Source: Chrysemys picta bellii (Eukaryota > Chordata > Testudines > Emydidae). Taken from it: DNA of 64,000 nucleotides. The stretch's first letter is position 1; each line of letters opens with the position of its first letter. Both the position numbers and the translations under genes were made by a program. Of this stretch, positions 10,113 through 21,189 are shown in pieces. Where the stretch lies: NCBI RefSeq assembly GCF_011386835.1, contig NC_088791.1, positions 11,408,998 through 11,472,997 on the forward strand. Reading direction: 5' to 3'. Under the pieces are notes generated by a model. That model worked only from the letters and a program-made list of their open reading frames with translations, did no database searches and was not told the origin of the DNA.

Positions 10113-10825
10113 GAGACAGGTGTGGTTAACTGCTCCTCACTTTGTTCACTGTAAACTTTTCCTTCAGGTCATGAACACAATCTCTAACTCAGCTCCCCAC
10201 TTTCTGTAATGAATGAATAAAAACAGCTGACACCAAAAAATATTGTAACAAATCCGTGGCAACATAGTACTATGCTGCACACCATCACCACTTAGAATTG
10301 CATGTCGGTAGAAGAGACACAGCTTGGGTATTTTTAATCCAAAAATACAGGCACGCAACAAATGACTCAAAGGAGAATCTCCATTATTTACCAGTATAGG
10401 GCCTGTGACACCCTGTTTGTAGTTCTAATTCCATCCATTAGTGAGCAGTGGTACATATGTGTGCATCAATTCATGAACTGTATGGCCTCTTTCAACCCAA
10501 ATTATTCTACGAAATATTGGATGAGTTAAAAAATACCCTAAAGGTTCTCAAAATCATAGTCCATACTCAAAAATGGTAACTGAGATGAAAAATTTAAATG
10601 CAAGCCATAACAGGTGAATGATGCATGGGTTTTGTTCACTTAACTTTTTAGTAGCAAAGACAGAGACTCTCAACTGCTCCAAATCTTGGGACCTTGTTTG
10701 TTAACCTAAATAACAGTGTGGTTCCATTGTGTTGGGAGCAGGATTTGGGGAACCCATACAGGGAGTGTGCACCCATTGTATGCTGTACAGCCCACCTGGA
10801 ACCGTGGGGGCAGAGATGACATGTG
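10113..10825. other. Unassigned spacer
   Basis: No gene or repeat that I recognise. Confidence 0.35.
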
Positions 10826-10833
10826 GGTGGGGC

Positions 10834-11118
10834 CAGGGCCAGCTCTAGGCACCAGCTAAGGAGGCAGGTGCTTGGGGCGGCAAATCTGAAGGGGCAGCAC
10901 TCCGTCTGTTCTTGGGGCGGCACTCCGACTTTTTTTTCCCTTTTTTTTCTTCTTCAGCGGCACTTCAGCAGCAGCTTTTTCGTTTCTTCTTCTTCGGCAG
11001 CAGTTCGACAGCAGCTTTTTCATGTTTTCTTATTCGGCGGCAGTGCTGCGGCCGCTTTTTTTTTTTGTTGTTCTTTGCTTCGCTGCTTGGGGCGGCAAAA
11101 AAGGTAGAGCCGGCCCTG
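10834..11118. mobile_element. hAT MITE, CAGGGCCGGC family
   Basis: Left end CAGGGCCAGCTCTAGG, right end TAGAGCCGGCCCTG. The identical 8-mers ggtggggc at 10826-10833 and 11119-11126 are a perfect target duplication. The interior shows several cttcggcggcag / cttttt motifs in loose tandem, a different cargo from the 4.0-kb sister. Confidence 0.9.
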
Positions 11119-11126
11119 GGTGGGGC

Positions 11127-11546
11127 ATGAAGGGTCATGTGCCTCCCCCATTTCTCCAGATACTTCTGGAGGGTATGTCCAGAAGCGAGGAGACTGCACT
11201 CACCCGAGCAGCGGTGCTCTCCGTGTGTCCAGGCAGAGCGGGGAGGGAGCAGGGCGGCTGGCTGAGCTCCTCCTCCCCCGACTCCCTACATGGGGCTGCT
11301 TCGCTTTCCCTGCTGCCTGAGTCCTAGCACTGCAACCTGCTTTGCAGGCTACCCATTGAGGTGAGTTGGGAGTGGAAGCAGAGGCAATGCGCGGGACTCC
11401 AGCAGCAGGGAAGGTGAAGCAGTCCAAGGTAGGGGGGAGGAGGAGGAGCTCAGTCAGCCACCCTGCTGCTTCCTCCCTACTCATGCTGCACCACGGACAC
11501 ACACAGAGTGCTGCTGCCAGGGAGGGTGCTGCCTCCTCGCTTCTCA
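11127..11546. other. GC-rich spacer
   Basis: GC-rich sequence between a MITE and CR1, with partial inverted similarity between about 11190-11330 and 11395-11535 (both carry gctgagctcctcctccc-type sequence in opposite orientation). Probably an old palindromic repeat; not identified. Confidence 0.4.
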
Positions 11547-14100
11547 TAGAATAGCAGGGTGGGAAGGGACCTCAGGAGGTCATCTAGTCCAACCCCCTGC
11601 TCAAAGCAGGACCAACCCCAACTAAATCATCCCAGCCAGGGCTTTGTCAAGCCTGACCTTAAAAACCTCTAAGGAAGGAGATTCCACCACCTCCCTAGGT
11701 AACCCATTCCAGTGTTTCACCACCCTCCTCGTGAAAAAGTTTTTCCTAATATCCAACCTAGACCTTCCCCACTGCAACTTGAGACCATTGCTCCTTGTTC
11801 TGTCATCTGCTACCACTGAAAACAGTCTAGATCCATCCTCTTTGGAACCCACTTTCAGGTAGTTGAAAGCAGCTATCAAATCCCCCCTCATTCTTCTCTT
11901 CTGCAGACTAAACAATCCCAGTTCCCTCAGCCTCTCCTCATAAGTCATGTGCTCCAGACCCCTAATCATTTTTGTTGCCCTCCGCTGGACTCTTTCCAAT
12001 TTTTCCACCTCCTTCTTGTAGCGTGGGGCCCAAAACTGGACATAGTACTCCAGATGAGGCCTCACCAATGTCGAATAGAGGGGGAACGATCACGTCCCTC
12101 GATCTGCTGGCAATGCCCCTACTTATACAGCCCAAAATGCCATTAGCCTTCTTGGCAACAAGGGCACACTGTTGACTCATATCCAGCTTCTCGTCCACTG
12201 TGACCCCTAGGTCCTTTTCTGCAGAACTGCTGCCTAGCCATTCGGTCGCTAGTATATAGCAGTGCATGGGATTCTTCCGTCCTAAGTACAGAACTCTGCA
12301 CTTGTCCTTGTTGAACAGTCCACGCCATCCTCCAGATCATTAATGAAGATATTGAACAAAACCGGCCCCAGAAACGACCCTTGGTGCACTCCACTTGATA
12401 CCGGCTGCCAACTAGACATGGAGCCATTGATCACTACCTGATGAGCCCGATGATCTAGCCAGCTTTCTATCTACCTTATAGTCCATTCATCCAGCCCATA
12501 CTTCTTTAACTTGCTGGCAAAAATACTGTGGGAGACCATATCAAAAGCTTTGTTAAAGTCAAGGAATAACACATCCACTGCTTTCCCCACATCCACTGAG
12601 CCAGTTATCTCATCATAGAAGGCAATTAGGTTAATCAGGCATGACTTGCCATTGGTGAATCCATGCTGACTGTTCCTGATCACTTTCCTGTCCTCTAAGT
12701 GCTGCAGAATTGATTCCTTGAGGACCTGCTCCATGATTTTTCCAGAGCCTGAGGTGAGGCTGACTGGCCTGTAGTTCCCCGGATCCTCCTTTTTCCCTTT
12801 TTTAAAGATGGGCACTACATTAGCCTTTTTTCAGTCGTCTTGGACCTCTCCAGACCGCCATGAGTTTTCAAAGATAATGGTCAATGGCTCTGCAATCACA
12901 TCCGCCAACTCCTTTAGCACCTTTGGATGCAGTGCATCCGTCCCCATGGACTTGTGCTGGTCCAGCTTTTCTAAATATTGTAGTCCTGAACCACTTCTTT
13001 CTCCACAGAGGGCTGGTCACCTCCTCCCCATGCTGTGCTGCCCAGTGCAGCAGTCTGGGAGCTGACCTTGTTCGTGAAGTCAAAGGCAAAAAAACATTGA
13101 GTACATTTGCTTTTTCCACTCCTCTGTCACAAGGTTTCCTCCCTCATTCAGTAAGGGGCCCACACTTTCCTTGACTTTCTTCTTGTTGCTAACATACCTG
13201 AAAAAACCCTTCCTGTTACTCTTAACATCTCTTGCTAGCTGCAACTCCAAGTGTGATTTGGCCTTCCTGATTTCACTCCTGCATGCCTGAGCAATATTTT
13301 TATACTCCTCCCTGGTCATTTGTCCAATCTTCCACTTCTTGTAAGCTTCTTTTTTGTGTTTAAGATCAGCAAGGATTTCACTGTTAAGCCAAGCTGGTCG
13401 CCTGCCATATTTACTATCTTTCTACACATCATGATGGTTTGTTCCTGCAACCTCAATTAGGATGCTTTAAAATACAGCCAGCTCTCCTGGACTCCTTTGC
13501 CCCTCATGTTATTCTCCCAGGGGATCTCGCCCATCAGTTCCCTGAGGGAGTCAAAGTTTGCTTTTCTGAAGTCCAGGATCCGTATTCTGCTGCTTTCCTT
13601 TCTTCCTTGTGTCAGGATCCTGAACTCGACCATCTCATGATCACTGCCTCCCAGGTTTCCATCCACTTTTGCATCCCCTATTAATTCTTCCTGGTTTGTA
13701 AGCAGCAGGTCAAGAAGAGCTCTGCCTCTAGTTGGTTCCTCCAGCACTTGCACCAGGAAATTGTCCCCTACATTTTCCAAAAACTTCCTGGATTGTCTGT
13801 GCACCCCTGTATTGCTCTCTCATCAGATATCAGGGTGATTGAATTCTCCCATGAGAACCAGGGCCAGTGATCTAGTAACTTATGTTAGTTGCCGGAAGAA
13901 AGCCTCGTCCACCTCATCCTGCTGGTCTGGTGGTCTATTGCAGACTCCCACCACGACATCACCCTTGTTGCTCACACTTCTAAACTTAATCCAGAGACTC
14001 TCAGGTTTTTCAGCAGTTTCATACCGGAGCTCTGAGCAGTCATACTGCTCTCTTACATACAACGCAACTCCCCCAACTCCACGGGAGTCATGAGAAATCG
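11547..14100 (-). mobile_element. CR1 LINE, 5'-truncated, minus strand
   Basis: The plus strand at 11547 shows the CR1 3' end in reverse (agggacctcaggaggtcatc). Going 5' on the minus strand there are the C-terminal region ([25 protein letters not shown] at 12068-11622), the RT core (PIFKKGKKEDPGNYRPVSL, LFLDFNKAFD at 12815-12471), the connector (RKAKSHLELQLARD, 13319-13080) and the end of the AP-type endonuclease (LLDLLLTNQEELIGDA, LGGSDHEMVEF at 13804-13457; VGGVALYVREQYDC before 14093). Several frameshifts and stops break it. It is cut off inside the endonuclease, the usual 5' truncation of LINEs. Confidence 0.93.
12143..12815 (-). pseudogene. CR1 reverse transcriptase, catalytic box deleted
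   Basis: The RT reads PIFKKGKKEDPGNYRPVSL, QHGFTNGKSC, DVLFLDFNKAFDMVSHS (first catalytic Asp) and, after a stop, [19 protein letters not shown]. It then jumps near 12312-12320 into sequence that in a normal CR1 lies after the FADD box (a frame giving DKCRV). The segment with the second and third catalytic Asp residues, about 45-60 codons, is missing. The copy could not have been catalytically active after this deletion. Confidence 0.8.
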
Positions 14101-14865
14101 GGGAGGCATGTGACCACCCAGAACCTTTCATCTGTGTCCCCCCACTAGCCACAGCTACATGACGCCTCTGTGCACGGGTTGAAGCTGAGCTAGGGCCATG
14201 CTTGTGCTCTGAGCGGTCCCTGGAGCCCACCGCCCCCTCCATACTCCCTGTCCCCTAGCCTACCGCCCACCCTGGAGCCTCATGCCCCTGACCCCCGAGC
14301 AGTTCCTGGAGCTTCCCACCTTGACCTCATGTCCTCCCCACCCCCCATCCTTTGGGGCCAGTCCTTGGAGCTCTCTCCACCCCCGCATCCCAACTGGCCC
14401 TTTTCCCCTCCCCAGTCTTCCTCCAGTCTCCTGCTTCTGCCACTCCCAGCCTTGCCCATCTCCCCAGGGCTGCTATTTGGAGTCTCCTTGGTCCCTCCTG
14501 GCCCTTGCTCAAAAGTACTCACACATATATTCACACTCTGCTTTGCTGCCCAGATCCCAGCCATACCTATTTCTCCCCCTCATCTCTGCTACTTGGCTCA
14601 GTTGGGGGCATGGAGGGATGTTTTTGGGGGGCGAGCAGAAATACCAGGTGACTCAGGCCAGCCCCATGTGTCCCGTTTCCAGTTTAGGAAATAAGGTAAT
14701 CTAACTCTCTGGGCAGGACGCATGGGGAGCTGGCAGGTGATCGGGGAGCTTGGGGGGCAATCGGGGGTTAGGGGGAGGGGAGCTGTGTGGAGGCCTGGAC
14801 CTTGATTGTAGTTTGGCCAAGAAATTTGGACCTTGACAAAAAATAATTGACTACCCCTGCTCCCC
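14101..14865. mobile_element. Probable hAT-type element fragment
   Basis: The right end, near 14835-14860, reads aataattgactacccctg, which resembles a hAT terminus; the interior is C-rich with no credible gene although several frames stay open by composition. The left end is not resolved where it meets CR1. Confidence 0.35.
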
Positions 14866-14869
14866 ACCA

Positions 14870-15865
14870 CTGGGGCACAAGCAGAGCAGAGGCAACTTCA
14901 GCACTGAGGTCAGAACAGCAGCCTTAGAATTGCTCTACTGCAAGCTGTGTGGTCTGTATGCAGAATTCCTTCTCTCCAGCCCTGTAGGAGATCCCCAATG
15001 TACACAGGCTGGAGAGAGGATTTGGAGTTAAAGAATAACATATTAAATGGATGGAACACAGATAATTTCACAGAATTTTAAATGGTCCCCTCTCTCTATA
15101 TAAAATATTAGGGCCAAGAAATAATATATATATATGTATAAACAATGCGGTAGCATATACAATACAGCCAAGTATATATAACTATACACTGTGTCTTATA
15201 GGATATTTTTTACACAAATGAACCACAAATTACGTTACAACGTTAATATACCGGTAATTACAGAGTTAAATAGTACACAATTTTTCATTATTTGGTCGTG
15301 TCTGTAGTTTTAAAATAATGTTTTACAGCCATAAATTAACACTTTAAAAAAGAACAGTGGTATTGCCTATATCTTCCATGTCACATCTGCTTAGTTTTAC
15401 AGACACAAACAAGTTTTTGCTACTGTCAGCACTGAAGACCCAATTTAGCTGCAGAAGAGCAGAGCTGCATTGTATTGTGGCGGATGCGTCATCTGCAAAA
15501 CGAGCAGGCTACATTCTGATTCTGGACTCTTTGGTGCTGGTGAGGATGTAGCAAGCAGAAAGAATATAGCCTATTTGATTATTAATTATGATTTACGATT
15601 ATTCCCCTTCGGAGATCAAACGGAGCTGGCAGCACAGACAGTATAATGGGAACAAAAACTTGCTTCCACTTGTCAACTGAGCCCATTTGATATTAGGAAG
15701 TCGTCACTGCTTAGGAATAAATGAGGCAGCACTAAGAAATCATTCCACAGTGAGTGGCTTTTCTGACTAGACAGAGCTGCTGTTCTTTCTACCTTGGAAA
15801 GGCAGGATGGGTCTATTCATTGCTTTGTACACTGCCGCCCCTCCTGCCAAACAGGGAGCCCCTCT
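14870..15865. other. Unassigned AT-rich spacer
   Basis: Contains a TA-rich stretch at about 15100-15260. No recognised gene or repeat. Confidence 0.35.
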
Positions 15866-18024
15866 GAATTGGTGTGAAGGTAACTTAAAGGACTTACCGG
15901 TTAGGAGCCGTTTCTGGCATCCTTGTTAATTTCACTCCCAGTTGTGTGTATGTGTGTGGGGGGCGGGGAAGGGGGAACAGTGTGTGTGACCACGGCAGGG
16001 GCAGTTCTTTTCTGCCCCCTGGATGAGGGGATCTCCAATACTACTATAATACAATAGTAGGGGCTGGTTGCTGGGGTGGGGCAGTTGGCAGCAGGCTGTA
16101 GCTGCATTGTTTGTGACACACACATTCATACACATACATACTGTATGTATTACTGTCCTGTGGGGAAGGTGCCAGTGCCCTTTTAAGGGGGAGGGGGCGA
16201 GGGAGAGGGAGAGGGAAGTTCCTGGGCTAACACACCTCAGGAACTTCTGCTTAATGTGTGCTGCTTAATGGAGTCCGTCCTTCCCCAGGGGCCTGTTTGT
16301 TGGTCCAACTGCTACACTGAAGAGCTATCTTTTTTGAGAGATTCATCCATACTGTACATATATATTTAGAATATACCTGGATCAGAGTAGATTTAGATTT
16401 GTGAAGCAAGACAAGAAGATTTTGTTTTCCCAGGAAGACATTCATGTGGCTGTTCCAAAGTTAGCTTTCGAGTGCCATACGGTACCCTCACATGGTAATC
16501 GCGCGGGCTTGCTATTTATAACTGCCTCAAACAAAGCCGATCAAAGCACACATGAAGAAAGGTCTTCCAATTATAAGAACTTAATTAACAATTTGTCCGT
16601 TTTGAATCCCGAAAAATGGCAAGAGAGTCCAGAGAATCCCCATTTTGGAGAAAAGGAAATAAGAGCATTGGCTGATCAACTGAGAATCAGTCAACAGGAA
16701 ACACACTTGGGATTTGTTGAATTCAAGGCTTTTGGAGGAAAAAACATTCCTGGTAAACGTAAAAGACTCGTCCTTGCAGTGGACACCCTTGCTGCAAGCA
16801 ACGCTGACTGCGAAAGGGGATTCAGTGCGATGAACAACATCATTACAGTGAAATGGACTGCACTTAACACTCGTCATGCGGGGGACTTGCTATTCATTTC
16901 ATGTGTGGGACCTCCTTATACTCAGTGGAATCCCATGCCATATGTGAAATTGTGGCTTGGAAAGGGCCGATGTGCAGCACATTCATCTCCAGGCATGGCA
17001 CGACAACAGGGAGAGCAGTGAGAGCAGCTGTATGGCCCAATGTGGGAGTTGCTATAAGGATGTTTTGCTCCATCCAGTCCTTCCCATGGATGCACCTTTC
17101 TTGCCCCCGCTGGGCTGGCCCACTCACTCCTTCCACGTGCCAGGACTGAGCCGGGGCTGGGGCGGCTTTCCTGTGGGTAGTGGTTCCCGTTGGAGCTACA
17201 GCCCCCACCTGCCACCCCCTATTGCTTGTGTTGTTGCTGTCGCATGCCCCACAGACCTCTGTCTCCTCCCCTGTCTCCCAGGCAGCTCCCTCCCACAGCC
17301 TGGAAGAGAGAACAGCAGCTGCTGAGGCTGGAAGTTTTCCTGGGGACACCATTAAGCAGCAACCCAAAAGCTGGGCACCCACAGATTCACTGGCAGTGCC
17401 CAGCCAGACCTTGCCTCTTACAGAAGTTCCTGAGGGGTGAGCAGCAGAAATACTGTCTCCCCTGTCCCCCCACCCCTCAAAAGGGCACCGGTGCCCTCCC
17501 CACGGATAGTAATACATACAGTATGTATGTGTATGAAGGCATCTCTCAGCCAGTCTCCCTGCTCACCGCAAGCTAGAGCCTAGAGGAGAGCCCCTGCTGA
17601 GTGGGGGGGGTGGGGGAGGAACACAGAGCCTTACTGTCTGCAGCCTGGCTGGAGGAGGAGGGAGAGGAGAAACCAATGTGACAGTGAGTTTTCCCCTTCC
17701 ACCTGCTTTTATTAGCTCTGGATTTAAGCTGTGCAGCCAAATGCCTATTGTATTTGTTGTGTATATTAGTATTGGAGCGATCCCCTCATCCCAGGGGCAG
17801 AAAAGAACTGCCCCTCCCATGGTCAAACACCCCCTCCTCCCTGGCCCCCAGCAACTGTGAATGACATTAACAAGGATGCGAGAAACCGCTCCTAACCCCG
17901 GGGCACAGGGAACAGCGGAGTTTAAACCTTTCTTATGCAGGGGGCAGGCTTCTCCCTCTCTCAGCCAGTCTCCTTTTCTTACCGGTCCTCTGTACCGGCC
18001 GGTACCGGCTTACTTTCACCTCTG
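15866..18024 (+). mobile_element. hAT derivative with very long terminal inverted repeats
   Basis: Two long arms are inverted copies of each other: about 15897-16250 and about 17415-17902. Matching landmarks are ttaggagccgtttct against agaaaccgctcctaa, gcagttcttttctgcccc against its complement near 17800, and catacacatacatactgtat against its complement near 17520. Between them is a hAT transposase C-terminal domain. The outermost right end (cttactttcacctctg, ending 18024) looks like a hAT terminus; the matching left end near 15866 is poorly preserved and no 8-bp duplication is certain. Arms of 350-490 bp are much longer than the usual 10-30 bp. Confidence 0.6.
16401..17021 (+). pseudogene. 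hAT transposase, C-terminal dimerisation domain
   Basis: A 206-residue open frame contains LAASNADCERGFSAMN near residues 130-145, the signature of the hAT dimerisation region, then LLFISCVGPPYTQWNP and YVKLWLGKG. The style resembles the hAT proteins related to KIAA1586/ZBED-type genes. The N-terminal BED finger and most of the catalytic core are absent, so the frame is a third or less of a normal transposase. The first ATG is within transposon sequence and need not be a real start. The absence of stops over 600 bp suggests a fairly recent deletion derivative rather than a very old one; domestication is possible but unsupported. Confidence 0.65.
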
Positions 18025-18545
18025 GAAGGGGGTTTGGTGGACGGGAGGCGATGGTGTTATGCTGCTGCTACTGCTGCAGCGTCACGTGAGAGTCCCCTTT
18101 AAGTTTCCATAGAGAGGCCTCTCAGTGTCACATGATGGACATGATATAATGAAACAACATTGTAGCGAGGAAAGCATTTAGGGGAGCCCAGAGCTACATA
18201 AACAGTGACTGGGGAGGGGGCAGAGAAGGAAACTACGGGGCATCCTTCTGCACACAGGCACCCACCCACCTCCATCCTGTAGAGAGAGGGGACATGGAAA
18301 AGAGAGGAGGGGTCCCTCTGTTCCCCTCCCACCCCTCTCGGGCCAGGAGGAAGAACAACTTTTAATCAGCACAGATGGGATTGCACCTGTCTCCAGCGTC
18401 CCCACCAGCCAAAGAAAGAGGAAATTACATGGAAGAACAGAGCTGGAAACTACCTGGGTTTTTTGTTTTTTTTTTGGTTTTGTTTTTCTTCCACTTTGCT
18501 GGGGGGTCGCGGTGCGGGGGAGGCGAGAAAGCTTTGCCAGCACAT

Positions 18546-18560
18546 GGATCGTCTTAAGGT
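18546..18560 (+). other. Candidate short first coding exon with splice donor
   Basis: The sequence cacATGGATCGTCTTAAG is followed directly by gtaagt, giving five codons (MDRLK) and a consensus 5' splice site in a GC-rich setting. G follows the ATG and A is three bases before it, a fair start context. No second exon can be found in the window, and such ATG-donor pairs occur by chance, so this is only a candidate. Confidence 0.18.
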
Positions 18561-18899
18561 AAGTTATTTATAGTCCTTAAAAGCGCCTCAAGAGAGATTT
18601 GTTTTGGGAGATGTGGTGTGTGTATGCGGGGGGAGGAGGGGAGGGGATTTCGTCCTAAATTTTGCATCCGGACGTTTAAATGAGGAAGGGTGTCCTTTCC
18701 CTGTGGCATAGTTGTAATGTGAGTTTTGGTTCGGGGTGGTCTCCCTTTAACTTCTTTTCTCTGTGGCTCCCTACCCTCGTCCAGGGTCGGGAGCCATGGG
18801 GCCAGGCGTCTGGGTAAGGAGGGAGGTGGGCTTTCCAGCTTGAAATGGGAATTTAAAAAGAAAGAAAGGCGATTGCGCCATGTTTGTGTTGCCAAGAGG

Positions 18900-18902
<3 letters not shown>

Positions 18903-18931
<29 letters not shown>
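18903..18931. repeat. (GT)n microsatellite
   Basis: About 14 uninterrupted GT units. Confidence 0.95.
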
Positions 18932-20798
18932 ATGGCTGCACGCCACATGGCTTCTCTGGAGCGGCTGGGTTGTGCGTGTGTTTTTCCCCCCTCAGTGTCC
19001 GCATTCCAGCTAATGTTGCGCAGATAAAATTCGAACTTGAGGTAAACAGAAGAGGAAAGGAGGAGGCGGGGTGCGGGGGGGGGGGAGGCTGTTTCCATCC
19101 TGGGATCCCACCTCTCCGCTTCGCAGATAACAACATCCACAGGGGTCACACAATCCCCCTTCCCACCTCCTTTGCTGCCAGCCAAAAAAATAAGAGGAGC
19201 GGGACTGCAAACCATAACAACCCCCCCCTCCCCGCTGCAGCTGGGGGGGGGGGGGGGGAGGGCGGAGCGCCTTTTTATCTCCAAAACGTCACATTCCAAA
19301 TCCATAACAACACAGCCCCCCACCCACGCACACACCTTCGCCACCAGCATATAGGGAAGATGCCATTCCCCTTCGCAGGCTCGCAGCATAGCAATGCCTA
19401 CTTGCTTGCCCCAGGAAAACATTACGCAGAGTAGGTTGGAGCAGAAACTGATCCCCTTAGTGAGTGCCCCACCTCATCCAGCCTGTTACTCTGAGGCACC
19501 CAGCGGGCTCAGAGCCTCCCAAAAAACAGGGTGCAGTGGGTGGCTTTTTCTAAATAAAAGGGGGGGCATGTTTTCCCCCTTAGTAAAGGTACAAGGACTA
19601 GATTATTACAGTGCTGAACATCTGGTTATTGGTCGGTGCTGGAGCTCCCTGTGCGTCTGAGCGCAACGGGTAAGTGTGGCTCGCTGGGTATGTGGCAGGT
19701 GCTGAGGCTTGGCATGTGGTTATTGACAGGGACAATTATACTGTGATGGAGGTTCGTGGGGATTTGGTAAGTAACTGCTGGGTAGCTGTGTGTTAGACAG
19801 GAGGGGGCATTCGAAACGGTGGAGCAAGGCTGTGTGTTTGGGAAGGGGGTTTTGCTGTTTGTGTTGGTTTGGAAAGCAGCAGAAGAGCCTCCCCTTAACA
19901 CACTTGGGTATCTTCATATGGGTATAGCTAATCTTGCTTAGTTTTAGGGGAGGGGTGTGTGTGTTTGTCTTTGATTTCGAGGGAGGTGTGCTGGTAGCCT
20001 GGGAAAGGTTGTCTTTTGAAGTGGTGTGGAGTAGCAAAATGTGGATGTGTCTGTTGTCTGAAGGGGGGGAGGGAGTCTGTGATTTGCAAGTTCTAGGTTT
20101 ATGACACAGGCAGTTTAGCTGGCAATAAGTATACTTAGCACTAATGTGATGCCCTTCACATGTCCAGAGCACTGTAAACACAACCACTAATTAATTGACG
20201 CAGGTATCTTTCTCTGTGCCACATGGCCACTGTAGGGGGCAGGCACTTGTCTGCAGTGGTGCAGATAGCGGGTAGGGTGAGGTGGGGCATGGGTACATGG
20301 CAAGATGGGGAATGAAGAGGCGAAAGGACTCCTCTGGAGAGAAAGGTATGTGGCGTAGAAGAAGGCCCCATATCAGGTATAAGGGTATATTACGCCTTAA
20401 GGAACATGCGGGGAAGTGGAGTGAGGAATTACAAAGCAATTTCTCTTCCCGGGGAGGGGTAAAAGGGTGTTGTGGGGCAGGGTATTGAAGAGTATGTATG
20501 AGGAGGTAATCCACATCCTGAGGAGGAAGGGTCAGGTATACTGAGTGGATTATATTGAGAGCTATGGGAGTGCAGGGGGAGGGGCTAACAGAGGTGTGCA
20601 GGAGGGCTGTACACGTGATGGGGGAGTTGAATATGGGGGGGGTTATGTGTTGGGGTATGGGGAAACAAGAATGGGTCTGAGGAAGATGTGTGGGATTTGT
20701 GTCTGTGTGGTTTGGGAATGGTAAGATGTACACAGGGCCGTGGGGAGGGGCCAAAGGACTGTAATAAAGGGTCAAGGACAAAACATGTTGTTGAGAAG

Positions 20799-20926
20799 CA
20801 GAGGTACTGGAACAATTTGTATAGTGCGGGTGCTGAGAGCCATTGAACCGAACTGTAAATCCTGTATATGATGGAAACCACTTCAAGCCAGGGGGTGCGG
20901 CAGCACCCCCACTTCCTGCACCTGTG
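20799..20926. mobile_element. Small hAT MITE (128 bp)
   Basis: Ends CAGAGGTACTGGAAC and, on the right strand complement, CACAGGTGCAGGAAG are related inverted repeats. The identical 8-mers ttgagaag at 20791-20798 and 20927-20934 are a perfect target duplication. Near the right end is a small palindrome, gggggtgcggcagcaccccc. Confidence 0.82.
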
Positions 20927-21189
20927 TTGAGAAGCGGTTTTCCTGGATGCATAGAGGCAGCCCAGGACTCTGTAGCGGAGGGGTGTACATCCTGCTGCAG
21001 TGGGGGTTTCTGGGTGGTGTCATACAGGGCTGTACTGGGGGCAAGTGGCACAGGTCCGTATAAGGGTGTTGGTGTGTGTTTGTGTATGGGAGACACAGAG
21101 CTATGTTGAGATGGGGAAGTGGGGGGGCATAAGGCTATGTTGGAGGTGAGGATGCCTATGGAGAACACTGCACTGTTGGGAGGTGGAAA

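Noticed and set aside
13880..14242. Minus-strand frame extending beyond the CR1 5' end
   Set aside because: Only the part before about 14095 is CR1 endonuclease; the N-terminal extension is chance reading into GC-rich neighbouring sequence.
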